Source of the DNA: CAZYTO01 sp964650405
Lineage (GTDB): Bacteria > Acidobacteriota > Thermoanaerobaculia > Gp7-AA8
Reading direction: 5' to 3'
Assembly: GCA_964650405.1 (NCBI GenBank)
Contig: CAZYTO010000143.1
Location: 1 to 14,477, forward strand
DNA: 14,477 nucleotides
Part shown: positions 1 to 6,650 of the stretch, in pieces
Layout: each line of letters opens with the position of its first letter
How positions within the stretch are numbered: the stretch's first letter is position 1
The notes under the pieces: model-generated
The model's database searches: none
The model's input: only the letters and a program-made list of their open reading frames with translations
What the model was told of the DNA's origin: nothing
Program-made: the position numbers and the translations under genes

Positions 1-799
1 CCGGCTTCTTGTGCGAGGCCGGCCGCTTCGGCGCGTGCCGCGGGCGGGCGGCGGCCTTCGGCTTCGGCTCCTTCATCGTGGCCAGCATCTTCACTTCCGA
101 CTTCGTCAGCTCGCGCCACACTCCCGGCGTCAGCTTCGGATCGGAGAGCGGACCGATGGCCACGCGCTTGAGCTTCATCACCGGATGACCCATGGCCTGG
201 AACATCTTGCGGATCTGCTGCGTGCGTCCTTCGCGCAGCTTCACTTCGAACCAGGCGTTGCCTTCCTCGTCGCGGCGGCCGGTGGTCTTGAGGCGCTCGA
301 TCTCGCAGGGCAGGGTGCGCTTGCCGTCGAGGGTGATGCCGCGCTGCAACTTGTCGACGACGCGGTCCTCCGGCACGGCACGCACCTTCACGTGGTAGGT
401 CTTGACCGAGCCGTGGGTGGGGTGGGAGACCTTGAAGGCCAGCTCGCCGTCGTTGGTGAGCAGCACCAGCCCCTCGGAGTGATAGTCGAGCCGGCCCACG
501 GGATAGATGCGCTCGCGGATGCCGCGCACGAGCTGCAGCACCGTGCGCCGCCCCTGCGGGTCCTCCACCGTGGTCATCACTTCCTTTGGCTTGTAGAGAA
601 GGATGTAGCGGTGCGGCTCCGCCTTGGTGATGAGCTTTCCGTCGACCTTGATGTGATCGCGATCGGCATCGGCTTTCGAGCCGAGCTCGGAGACGACACG
701 GCCGTTGACCGTTACCCGTCCCTCCCGGATCATCGCCTCCGCTTCGCGTCGCGATGCGAATCCGGCGTGGGCGATGATTTTCTGCAATCGCTCGTGCAT
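1..799 (-). CDS. rluB: 23S rRNA pseudouridine synthase, RluB/RsuA family (3' end beyond window)
   Basis: This enzyme isomerises a specific uridine in ribosomal RNA; the E. coli homologue RluB modifies U2605 of 23S rRNA. I translated the minus strand by eye from the ATG at 799 and obtained 266 residues open to the window edge. An S4 RNA-binding domain occupies about residues 2-48 (RLQKIIAHAGFASRREAE). The catalytic core follows, with the signature GRLDYHSEGLVLLTNDG at 102-118, where Asp105 is the expected nucleophile, and the family motif GRTQQIRKMF at 191-200. After about residue 243 the chain becomes a Lys/Arg/Pro/Ala-rich basic tail that leaves the window, as is common in this family. The gene follows scpB after a 157-bp gap that carries its own likely promoter. 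RluB rather than RsuA or RluE/F is inferred from the scpAB neighbourhood. Confidence 0.93.
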   Translation of the reverse strand, partial: MHERLQKIIAHAGFASRREAEAMIREGRVTVNGRVVSELGSKADADRDHIKVDGKLITKAEPHRYILLYKPKEVMTTVEDPQGRRTVLQLVRGIRERIYPVGRLDYHSEGLVLLTNDGELAFKVSHPTHGSVKTYHVKVRAVPEDRVVDKLQRGITLDGKRTLPCEIERLKTTGRRDEEGNAWFEVKLREGRTQQIRKMFQAMGHPVMKLKRVAIGPLSDPKLTPGVWRELTKSEVKMLATMKEPKPKAAARPRHAPKRPASHKKP

Positions 800-828
800 C
801 AATGTTCGACGTCGTGCGTCGCCGAGGG

Positions 829-856
829 ATTGTAACGTGAACTCACGCGCAGTGAA
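829..856 (-). promoter_or_regulatory. Likely sigma-70 promoter of rluB
   Basis: On the minus strand a -35 TTCACT (856-851) and a -10 TACAAT (834-829) are separated by 16 bases. A start point near 822 would leave a leader of about 22 bases before the rluB ATG. The same -10 and 16-base spacing occur in front of rpsU in this window. The -35 is only a 4/6 match, so the call is moderate. Confidence 0.45.
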
Positions 857-883
857 CGCGTTCTCTCCATCGAATGTTCAGGC

Positions 884-952
884 GGCAAGTGGCGTGCGGC
901 GTGCGGCGAACGGGAGAAATGGTGTCCGCGTCCGCGTTCGCGCTTGCTCGCC
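884..952. repeat. Degenerate GCGAGCGG-type inverted repeat between scpB and rluB
   Basis: The left half contains GGCGTGCGGCGTGCGGCGAA followed by CGGGAGA, and the right half reads CGTTCGCGCTTGCTCGCC. These resemble the arms of the perfect inverted repeat at 13233-13312 (GGCGAGCGG units and a GGGAGA block), but with many mismatches. I read it as a decayed copy of that family; a random GC-rich match is possible. Confidence 0.35.
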
Positions 953-956
953 GCGG

Positions 957-1709
957 TCATTCGTCGAAGGACAGCTTGCGCGCGTCGGCCATCTCCTGCG
1001 GCGCTTCGTCGATCGTGTCGTCCGCGCCGCGCGCGCCGTGGCCCGACAACTCGTCGAGCGCCGCCGCTTCGACCTCCGCCGCTTCCTCGCTCGTGGCCGG
1101 CTCCGTGATCTGATCGGCCGATACCGTGATCTCCGGCGCGTTCTCGATGGCGATGACCAGGTCCTCGTTGATCGCTTCCCCGATCAGATCGCCGAACTCC
1201 TCGAGCCGCGGCAGGTCGCGGATGTCGTTCAGGCCGAAGTGCACCAGGAAGTCCTTCGTGGTGCGGTAGAGGAACGGACTGCCCACGACGTTCTTCCGCC
1301 CGGCCACGCGGATCATGCGCCGCTCCAGCAGCGTGCGGATGGCCTGGTTCGAATTCACGCTGCGGATGTCGGAGATCTCCGGCGCCGTCACCGGCTGGCG
1401 GTAGGCCACGATGGCCAGCGTCTCCAGCGCCGCCAGGGAGAGACGGTTCGTCCCCTTGCGGGCGAAGTACTTCTTCAGCGTCTCGTTGTGATCGGGACGC
1501 GTGGCCAGGCGCCACCCGCCGGCCGTCTGCTCCAGCATGAAGCCGCCGACGTTCGCCTCCAGCAGCCGCTTGATCTCGTCGAGCTGCGCCGTGATGGCCT
1601 CACGGCCTTCATCGAACGCCTCCACGAGGTCGTCGACCTTCACCGGTTCATTGGAGATGAAGAGGATGGCCTCGATGGCCGCTCGAAGTTCTGTTGCATC
1701 CATGGGCAT
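957..1709 (-). CDS. scpB: Segregation and condensation protein B
   Basis: ScpB is the dimeric winged-helix kleisin partner. With ScpA it binds SMC to form the condensin that compacts and segregates the chromosome. The 250-residue product has one winged-helix domain at about 5-75 and a second at about 88-162, with the family core LSLAALETLAIVAYRQPVTA at 90-109 and GRKNVVGSPFLYRTTKDF at 137-154. Residues after about 180 form an acidic Glu/Ala/Asp-rich tail, typical and poorly conserved. The ATG at 1709 is used; an ATG two codons downstream (1703) is equally possible. No strong Shine-Dalgarno is visible. It lies 93 bp after scpA, with a palindromic repeat filling the gap, and is presumably co-transcribed with trpS-scpA. 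Confidence 0.95.
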   Translation of the reverse strand: MPMDATELRAAIEAILFISNEPVKVDDLVEAFDEGREAITAQLDEIKRLLEANVGGFMLEQTAGGWRLATRPDHNETLKKYFARKGTNRLSLAALETLAIVAYRQPVTAPEISDIRSVNSNQAIRTLLERRMIRVAGRKNVVGSPFLYRTTKDFLVHFGLNDIRDLPRLEEFGDLIGEAINEDLVIAIENAPEITVSADQITEPATSEEAAEVEAAALDELSGHGARGADDTIDEAPQEMADARKLSFDE

Positions 1710-1723
1710 ATGTGGTTACGCAG

Positions 1724-1783
1724 AAGGCTGAAAGGCTGGAAGGCCGAAAGGAAAGTCGCTAACCCTTCCAGCCTTTCAGCCTT
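1724..1783. repeat. Intergenic palindrome of GGCTGAAA/GGCTGGAA units
   Basis: A perfect 20-bp inverted repeat, AAGGCTGAAAGGCTGGAAGG (1724-1743) against its complement at 1764-1783, encloses a 20-base loop. Further units (AGCCTTTCAGCCTTCCAGCC) continue to about 1800. Each arm is itself a direct repeat of an 8-mer. It fills almost the whole scpA-scpB gap and has no T tract, so it is more likely a palindromic repeat element than a terminator. Confidence 0.8.
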
Positions 1784-1802
1784 TCAGCCTTCCAGCCTTT
1801 CG

Positions 1803-2978
1803 TTAGCTGTCAAACATGGCAAACCGCGTCTCATCCACCTCCACTCCCGTCGCGGCCACTTCGATGTCGCCGAACGTGTCGCGCTGCTTGAGCGAGATGC
1901 CGCCCAGGCGCACCAGCTCCAGCATGCCCAGAAAGACGGCGATCAGCTCGTTGCGGTCGCGGCCCTCCAGGAACCACTGCAGGCGGATGGGCGACTTCTC
2001 CTTCAGCTTGGCGAAGAGCTCGGCCATCTTCTCCGACACCTTGTGGATGGTGCGCTGCAGCTCGATGGCCTGGGGGTGGTTGACCTTGTAGCGGTTCAGG
2101 GCCGTGCGGAAGGCGTCGATGAGGTCGAAGAGCGACACCTCGCTCATGTCGATCTCTTCCTGCTCCGCACCCGGCAGGGGCATGGGAGGCCGCGACCACA
2201 TCCCCATGCGCACGACGTCCAGCTCGGCGAACGTCTCCGCCACGGCCTTGTAGCGCTGGTACTCGAGCAGCTTCTTGACCAGCTCCTCGCGCGGATCCTC
2301 CACGGGCAGATCGGAGCTCTCGTCGCGCGGCAGCAGCATCTTCGACTTGATGTGGATGAGCAGCGCCGCCATGTAGATGTAGTCGGCGGCCACGTCCAGG
2401 CTCAGCTCCTCCATCGTGTCGAGGTATTCGTTGTACTGCTCCGTGATGGTGACGATGGGGATGTCATAGATGTCGACCTTGTTCTGCTTGATGAGATGCA
2501 GGAGGAGATCGAGCGGACCATGGAAGGACGGCAGGGTGATCTTGTAGGCGGTTTCGTCTTCTTCGTTGTCCGGCGCAGTCAAATCATTTTGAACAGGAGG
2601 CAGCAGAGGAAGCAGAGGGGTCGCGGAGGTTTCCTCTGCTACCTCTGCTTTCTCCTGTTCTTCCTTTTCCCCGTTCGCCACGAAGTCTTTTTGAACAGGA
2701 GCCAGCAGAGGAAGCAGAGGGGTTGAGGAGGTTTTCTCTGCTACCTCTGCTTTCTCCTGTTCTTCCCCCTCGCCGCTAGCCGCAGCCAAGTCATTTTGAA
2801 CAGGAGGCCGCGGAGGAAGCAGAGGGGCCGCGGCGGTTTTCTCTGCTTTCTCTGCTTGCTCCTGTTCGTCCGGCTCCCCGCCGGCTCCATCCCGCGAGCC
2901 GCTCGCGGTCACTTCCGGGCTCTGTTCTTCCCGCTCGCCGCTCGCCGCTTCCCGCTCGCCCCGTCCAACCCTGCTCAT
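1803..2978 (-). CDS. scpA: Segregation and condensation protein A with repeat-built N-terminal extension
   Basis: ScpA is the kleisin that bridges SMC heads in bacterial condensin. The conserved protein begins only at about residue 145 (YKITLPSFHGPLDLLLHLIK), continues through DIYDIPIVTITEQYNEYLD and AALLIHIKSKMLLPRDE, and ends with the C-terminal winged helix near 340-391. Family members are normally about 230-280 residues; this one is 391. The extra ~140 N-terminal residues are Glu/Lys/Ala/Pro-rich and contain three copies of a peptide like EQEKAEVAEKTSSTPLLPLL, encoded by three palindromic DNA repeats. The ATG at 2978 overlaps the trpS stop (ATGA). The only other starts I see before the conserved domain are a GTG at codon 23 and TTG codons (for example codon 133) without a Shine-Dalgarno, so the extension is probably translated. 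It is likely disordered and acts as a spacer. Confidence 0.94.
   Translation of the reverse strand: MSRVGRGEREAASGEREEQSPEVTASGSRDGAGGEPDEQEQAEKAEKTAAAPLLPPRPPVQNDLAAASGEGEEQEKAEVAEKTSSTPLLPLLAPVQKDFVANGEKEEQEKAEVAEETSATPLLPLLPPVQNDLTAPDNEEDETAYKITLPSFHGPLDLLLHLIKQNKVDIYDIPIVTITEQYNEYLDTMEELSLDVAADYIYMAALLIHIKSKMLLPRDESSDLPVEDPREELVKKLLEYQRYKAVAETFAELDVVRMGMWSRPPMPLPGAEQEEIDMSEVSLFDLIDAFRTALNRYKVNHPQAIELQRTIHKVSEKMAELFAKLKEKSPIRLQWFLEGRDRNELIAVFLGMLELVRLGGISLKQRDTFGDIEVAATGVEVDETRFAMFDS
2591..2660. repeat. 70-bp palindromic element, copy 1, inside scpA
   Basis: The outer arms GAACAGGAG and CTCCTGTTC, then two direct AGCAGAGG units on one side and two CCTCTGCT units on the other, pair over 25 of 28 positions. 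The loop is 14 bases and ends in GGAGGTTT. Read on the minus strand it stays in the scpA frame and encodes EQEKAEVAEETSATPLLPLL followed by PPVQ. Confidence 0.9.
2693..2762. repeat. 70-bp palindromic element, copy 2, inside scpA
   Basis: Same length and design as the copy at 2591, starting exactly 102 bases (34 codons) later, so the reading frame is kept. It differs at a few positions, including a T in place of C in the first CTCTGCT unit and AGGAGGTTT in the loop. It encodes EQEKAEVAEKTSSTPLLPLL then APVQ. Confidence 0.9.
2798..2867. repeat. 70-bp palindromic element, copy 3, inside scpA
   Basis: Third copy, starting 105 bases (35 codons) after the second. It is the most diverged: CGCGGAGG replaces one AGCAGAGG unit and TCTCTGCT replaces CCTCTGCT, while the outer GAACAGGAG/CTCCTGTTC arms and the GG..GG.GGTTT loop pattern are kept. 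It encodes EQAEKAEKTAAAPLLPPRPP then VQ. Confidence 0.87.
2930..2960. repeat. GCGAGCGG-family half element at the scpA 5' end
   Basis: The 17-mer CCCGCTCGCCGCTCGCC (2930-2946), a 4-base spacer and TCCCGCTCGCC match one arm of the inverted repeat at 13281-13312 and the copy inside queA at 14166-14199. Here it encodes ScpA residues of the form GEREAASGEREEQ, just after the start codon. Only one arm is present. Confidence 0.75.
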
Positions 2979-3982
2979 CCGAGCTCCGGAAAATCGATCT
3001 GCATGGCCTTGCGCACGCTAGTCAGAGTCTCCGCGGCGCGCTCGCGGGCCCGCCGCCCGCCGTCCCGCAGGACGTTCCAGACGATCGAGGGATCGCGGTC
3101 GATCGCTTCGCGGCGCTCGCGGATGGGGCGTAGCGCCTCGATCATGATCTCCGCCAGCATCTTCTTGTCGTCCACGCAGCCGATCTGCGCCGTGCGGCAC
3201 TCGTGGTCGACGCGGGCGATGGTCGCCTCGTCCGAGAACAGCTTGTGGAACTGGAAGAGATTGCAGATGTCGGGATTGCCGGGGTCCTTGCGGCGGATGC
3301 GGTTCGGGTCGGTGAACATCGTCGACACCAGCGTGCGGATCTCGTCCGCGCTCGCCGTCAGGCCGATGGTATTGCCGTAGGACTTCGACATCTTGCGGCC
3401 GTCCAGCCCGGGCACCTTGGGCGTGGCCGTGAGCAGCACCTGCGGCTCGGGGAACACCGGACCATAGAAGTTGTTGAAGCGGCGCACGATCTCCCGCGAC
3501 AGCTCCAGGTGCGAGGCCTGGTCCTCCCCCACCGGCACGAGGTTCGCGCGGTAGACGATGACGTCGGCCGTCTGCAACAGCGGATAGCCGAGGAAGCCGT
3601 AGGTGTTGAGGTCCTTGTCGGTGAGCTGGGCCTGCTGGTCCTTGAACGTCGGCACGCGCTCCAGCCACGGCAGGGGCGTGACCATCGACAGTAAGAGCTG
3701 CAGCTCGGCGTGCTCTTTCACGTCCGACTGCACGAAGATGGTCGTCTTCTGCGGGTCCATCCCCGCCGCCAGCCAGTCGGCCACGGCCTCGAACGTCGCC
3801 GTCCGGATCTTCGACGGATCGGCGTAGTCGCTGGTCAGCGCGTGCCAGTCGGCGACGAAGTAAAAGCAGTCGTACCTGTCCTGCAACTGCACCCAGTTGC
3901 GGACTGCGCCGAAGTAGTTGCCGAGGTGGACGCGGCCCGTGGGACGGAGGCCGCTGAGGACGGTTTGCGTGGCTGGACTCAA
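2975..3982 (-). CDS. trpS: Tryptophanyl-tRNA synthetase
   Basis: This class Ic aminoacyl-tRNA synthetase charges tRNA-Trp with tryptophan using ATP. The 335-residue length is standard for the bacterial enzyme. The Rossmann core shows the HIGH-type motif as HLGN at 19-22 within LSGLRPTGRVHLGNYFGA, the tryptophan-pocket stretch GYPLLQTADVIVY at 132-144, PVGEDQASHLELSRE at 150-164, and KMSKS at 197-201. The start is a TTG at 3982: an in-frame TGA lies 24 bases upstream, no ATG or GTG lies between, and any later start would cut into the HIGH region. A weak GTGAG lies just before it. The stop overlaps the scpA start by ATGA, implying translational coupling. Confidence 0.97.
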   Translation of the reverse strand: MSPATQTVLSGLRPTGRVHLGNYFGAVRNWVQLQDRYDCFYFVADWHALTSDYADPSKIRTATFEAVADWLAAGMDPQKTTIFVQSDVKEHAELQLLLSMVTPLPWLERVPTFKDQQAQLTDKDLNTYGFLGYPLLQTADVIVYRANLVPVGEDQASHLELSREIVRRFNNFYGPVFPEPQVLLTATPKVPGLDGRKMSKSYGNTIGLTASADEIRTLVSTMFTDPNRIRRKDPGNPDICNLFQFHKLFSDEATIARVDHECRTAQIGCVDDKKMLAEIMIEALRPIRERREAIDRDPSIVWNVLRDGGRRARERAAETLTSVRKAMQIDFPELG

Positions 3983-4016
3983 TCGAAACTCACGGGGTGG
4001 TTTTCAAAGACGGCGC

Positions 4017-4045
4017 AGTGTAGCAGCGAAGGTCCCACCAAACAA
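4017..4045 (-). promoter_or_regulatory. Likely promoter of the trpS-scpA-scpB operon
   Basis: On the minus strand a -35 TTGTTT (4045-4040) and a -10 TACACT (4022-4017) are spaced by 17 bases. A start near 4010 would give a leader of about 28 bases before the TTG start of trpS. No T-box-like or attenuator structure fits in so short a leader. Confidence 0.5.
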
Positions 4046-4087
4046 TTCGCCGTACAATTCAGCGTTGGAGAAGAGGAGGAGTGGTTC

Positions 4088-4129
4088 GTGGTTAGTGGTG
4101 TCAGGGCGACTCTCCTAACCACTAACCAC
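4088..4129. repeat. Palindrome of GTGGTTA units upstream of the histidine kinase
   Basis: GTGGTTAGTGG (4088-4098) pairs perfectly with CCACTAACCAC (4119-4129) across a 20-base loop. Flanking GAGTGGTTC and ACTCTTC sequences extend the symmetry less perfectly to about 4070-4142. The arms are direct repeats of a 7-mer, like the other palindromes here. It lies in the kinase leader, 23 bases before the ATG, where the hairpin could cover the ribosome-binding region. Confidence 0.75.
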
Positions 4130-4152
4130 TCTTCTACTCTTCGGCCACTGGG

Positions 4153-6414
4153 ATGGCACCGGACAACCCTCAGAAGCAGCAGCATCGCCTCGAATTCCTG
4201 GCCGAGGCTTCCACGGTCCTGGCGTCGTCGCTCGACTACGAGACCACGCTGGACAGCGTGGCACGCCTGGCCGTAACGGGGCTCGCCGACTGGGTCACCA
4301 TCGACCTCTTCAGCGAAGCCGGCGAGATCGAGCGCCTGGCCGTCGTCCACCGCGACCCGGCCCTGGCGGACGTCTGTCACCGCCTGCGCCGCGACTTCCC
4401 TCCCTCCACGCACGAGATCGGGCTCGGCCGCCGCGTCGTCGAAACCGGTGTGCCCAGTCTCGTCCGCGAGATCGACGACGCCATGCGGCTGCGCGTTCGC
4501 GACCTGCCTGTCGCGCCTCTGCTCCATCAGCTCGGCTTCACCTCCTGGATGATCGTTCCCCTGGCCAGCGGCGGACGGACGTTCGGCGTGATCTCGCTCG
4601 TCTCCTCCGGAGAGCGCCGCTACGACGAGCACGATCTGCAGACGGCCGTCGAGCTGGGCCGCCGCGCAGCCTCCGCCGTGGACAACGCCCGCCTCTTCCG
4701 CGAGGCCCAACTGGCCCGGCGCGCCGCCGAGGAGGGGCAGCGCCGCGCCGCCTTCCTCAGCGACGTCTCCGCCGTCTTTGCCGCGTCGCTCGACTACGAA
4801 TCCATGCTCCAGGAGGTGGCGCAGCTCATCGTCGAAGACTACGGCGACTGGTGTGCCATCAACCTGCGCGAGGGCGACGAGGGCGAGCTGCGGCGGGTCA
4901 TCGTCCGCTACCGTGATGCCGCGAAAGGCGATTCCGTGGCGCGCTTCCTCGCCCACCCCATCCGCGCCGACCAGTCGCGCATCGTCCGCGACGTCGTCCA
5001 CTCCGCCGAGCCTCAGCTCTTCACGCACTTCGACGCCCGTCACTGGGAGCGCTACGCGGATGACCCGCAGTTCCGCGACATCCTGGCCGACCTCGGCATC
5101 GAGTCGATGATGGTCGTGCCGCTCCTCAGCGGCGGACGCGCCTTCGGCGCCATCTCCATCGTCTCCGCCGATCCCGCCCGCCGCTACGACGCCAACGACC
5201 TGGCCGTGGCCGTCGAGCTGGGCCGCCGCGCCGCATCGGCCATCGACAACGCCCGCCTCTACCGCGAGGCGCGCGACGCCAACCGCGCCAAGGACGAGTT
5301 CCTGGCCACGCTCTCCCACGAGCTGCGCACCCCCATGACCGCCACCCTGGGCTGGGCCTCGATGCTGCGCATGGCCGACATCTCCCGCGAGAACTTCGCC
5401 ATGGCCGTCGAGACCATCGAGCGCAGCACCAAGGCCCAGGCCAGGCTCATCGACGAGATCCTCGACGTCTCCCGCATCGTCACCGGAAAGCTGGAGCTGG
5501 CCGTCACGCCGCTCAACCTCACCACCATCATCGAGGCCGCCGTCGACACCATCCGGCCCAGCCTTAGCGCCAAGAACCTCACCCTCCACCTCGCGCTCGG
5601 CCGCGTCACCGGACTGGCCATGGGCGACTCCGCCCGCCTCCAGCAGGTCATCTGGAACCTGCTGTCCAACTCCGTGAAGTTCACGCCGCCCAACGGCGAG
5701 ATCCATGTCTCGCTCGAATCCGTGGGTACAGCGGGAGAGGCCGCCGGCCCGCAGCCGTCCGCTCCCGCCGTCCGCATCTCCGTGCGCGATACCGGCCACG
5801 GCATCCCGCCCCGCTTCCTCCCCTACATCTTCGAGCGCTTCCGCCAGGCGGACAGCAGCTCGACGCGCGCCCACGGCGGCCTCGGCCTCGGCCTGGCCAT
5901 CGTCAAGAGCATCGTCGAGCTGCACGGCGGCACGGTGGAGGCGCGGTCGGAGGGCGAAGGCAAGGGCGCGACCTTCACCATCACCCTGCCCCTCGTCGTC
6001 GCCCCCGCCCCGCCGGCGCCCCAGCCCGCGCACCGCACCGGCGCCGTGGCCCTCGACGGCATCACGGTCCTGCTATTAGAGGATGAAGACGACACCCGGC
6101 GCATGCTCGCCGCCGCGCTGGAATCCTTCGGCGCGCGCGTCACCGCCGTCAGCTCCGTCCCGGCCGCCCTGGCCGCCATGCAGGCCCAGCCGCCCAACGT
6201 CATCGTCAGCGACATCGGCCTCCCCGGCGAAGACGGCTACAGCTTCATGGCCAAGCTCAAGCTGTCCGAAGTCCGCCCCCCCGCCATCGCCCTCACCGCC
6301 TACGCCCGCGCAGAAGACCGCGACCGCATCCTCGCCAGCGGCTTCGCCCGCCACCTCGCCAAACCGGTGGACCCGGAGGCGATGGCGAAGGTGGTGCGCG
6401 AGATGGCGGGGTGA
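4153..6414 (+). CDS. Hybrid histidine kinase, GAF-GAF-HisKA-HATPase-REC
   Basis: A cytoplasmic sensor kinase of 753 residues with no membrane segment. Two GAF domains lie at about 20-185 and 200-372. They are close duplicates: SLDYETTLDSVARL matches SLDYESMLQEVAQL, and both end in ELGRRAASAxDNARL. The phosphoacceptor helix has SHELRTP at 388-394 (His389). The ATPase domain shows the N box WNLLSNSVKFT (501-511), G1 DTGHGIP (546-552) and G2 GLGLGL (576-581). A Pro/Ala linker leads to a receiver domain with E643/D644, phosphoacceptor Asp687 in VSDIGLP, Thr715 and Lys737, so all key residues for phosphorelay are present. The GAF ligand cannot be told from sequence. The gene stands alone, divergent from trpS. 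A TACAAT at 4053-4058 could be its -10, without a good -35. No clear Shine-Dalgarno precedes the ATG. No output gene is adjacent. Confidence 0.95.
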   Translation: MAPDNPQKQQHRLEFLAEASTVLASSLDYETTLDSVARLAVTGLADWVTIDLFSEAGEIERLAVVHRDPALADVCHRLRRDFPPSTHEIGLGRRVVETGVPSLVREIDDAMRLRVRDLPVAPLLHQLGFTSWMIVPLASGGRTFGVISLVSSGERRYDEHDLQTAVELGRRAASAVDNARLFREAQLARRAAEEGQRRAAFLSDVSAVFAASLDYESMLQEVAQLIVEDYGDWCAINLREGDEGELRRVIVRYRDAAKGDSVARFLAHPIRADQSRIVRDVVHSAEPQLFTHFDARHWERYADDPQFRDILADLGIESMMVVPLLSGGRAFGAISIVSADPARRYDANDLAVAVELGRRAASAIDNARLYREARDANRAKDEFLATLSHELRTPMTATLGWASMLRMADISRENFAMAVETIERSTKAQARLIDEILDVSRIVTGKLELAVTPLNLTTIIEAAVDTIRPSLSAKNLTLHLALGRVTGLAMGDSARLQQVIWNLLSNSVKFTPPNGEIHVSLESVGTAGEAAGPQPSAPAVRISVRDTGHGIPPRFLPYIFERFRQADSSSTRAHGGLGLGLAIVKSIVELHGGTVEARSEGEGKGATFTITLPLVVAPAPPAPQPAHRTGAVALDGITVLLLEDEDDTRRMLAAALESFGARVTAVSSVPAALAAMQAQPPNVIVSDIGLPGEDGYSFMAKLKLSEVRPPAIALTAYARAEDRDRILASGFARHLAKPVDPEAMAKVVREMAG

Positions 6415-6592
6415 CACGCTGTATCACTCCGACCTTGAGCACCGCAGCGCTGCGCCTGGGAGAAGAAACAAAGAGCCCGTCTCACGCGGAGGCGCGGAGG
6501 AAGCGGACCGGGCGCGTGGTGGCACGTCCTCACGGTTGCGCAGACTCGGGAGCGCGGCATCCTGCCGGCTTGCCGGCTTCCAAGCCGCTCAA

Positions 6593-6611
6593 CTGCCCGC
6601 GTAGCGGGCAG
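6593..6611. repeat. Perfect 8-bp hairpin, CTGCCCGC/GCGGGCAG
   Basis: CTGCCCGC and GCGGGCAG flank a three-base GTA loop. The stem is very stable but is not followed by a T run on either strand, so a rho-independent terminator is not supported. It fits a small palindromic repeat. Confidence 0.6.
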
Positions 6612-6623
6612 AATCCGTAGCCC

Positions 6624-6637
6624 ACGGGTTCACCCGT
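6624..6637. repeat. Short palindrome ACGGGT-TC-ACCCGT
   Basis: Six perfect base pairs with a two-base centre, 12 bases after the previous hairpin and 13 bases from the stop codon of the minus-strand gene. It could be a repeat remnant or part of a transcript end; the sequence does not decide. Confidence 0.4.
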
Positions 6638-6650
6638 TCGCGAGCGCCCG

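Larger units (their letters stand above)
6415..6650. other. Gene-free stretch between convergent genes, rich in hairpins
   Basis: No coding sequence is supported in these 236 bases. They contain CTCACGCGGAGGCGCGGAGG near 6481 (direct GCGGAGG units), GCCGGCTTGCCGGC near 6566, and two tight hairpins listed separately. The pieces look like remnants of several palindromic repeats. The kinase and the interrupted surface-protein gene converge here, so the region probably also ends both transcripts, but neither hairpin has a T tract. Confidence 0.5.

Noticed and set aside
705..2726. Plus-strand open frame of 673 codons
   Set aside because: It lies antisense to rluB, scpB and scpA, whose minus-strand products have clear family motifs. 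Its own translation is Arg/Leu/Val/His-rich and reads through the palindromes; it is a product of GC-rich codon usage.
3979..6033. Minus-strand open frame of 684 codons
   Set aside because: Antisense to the histidine kinase, which has every expected catalytic motif. The antisense product is Gly/Asp/Val/Ala-rich with no domain pattern.
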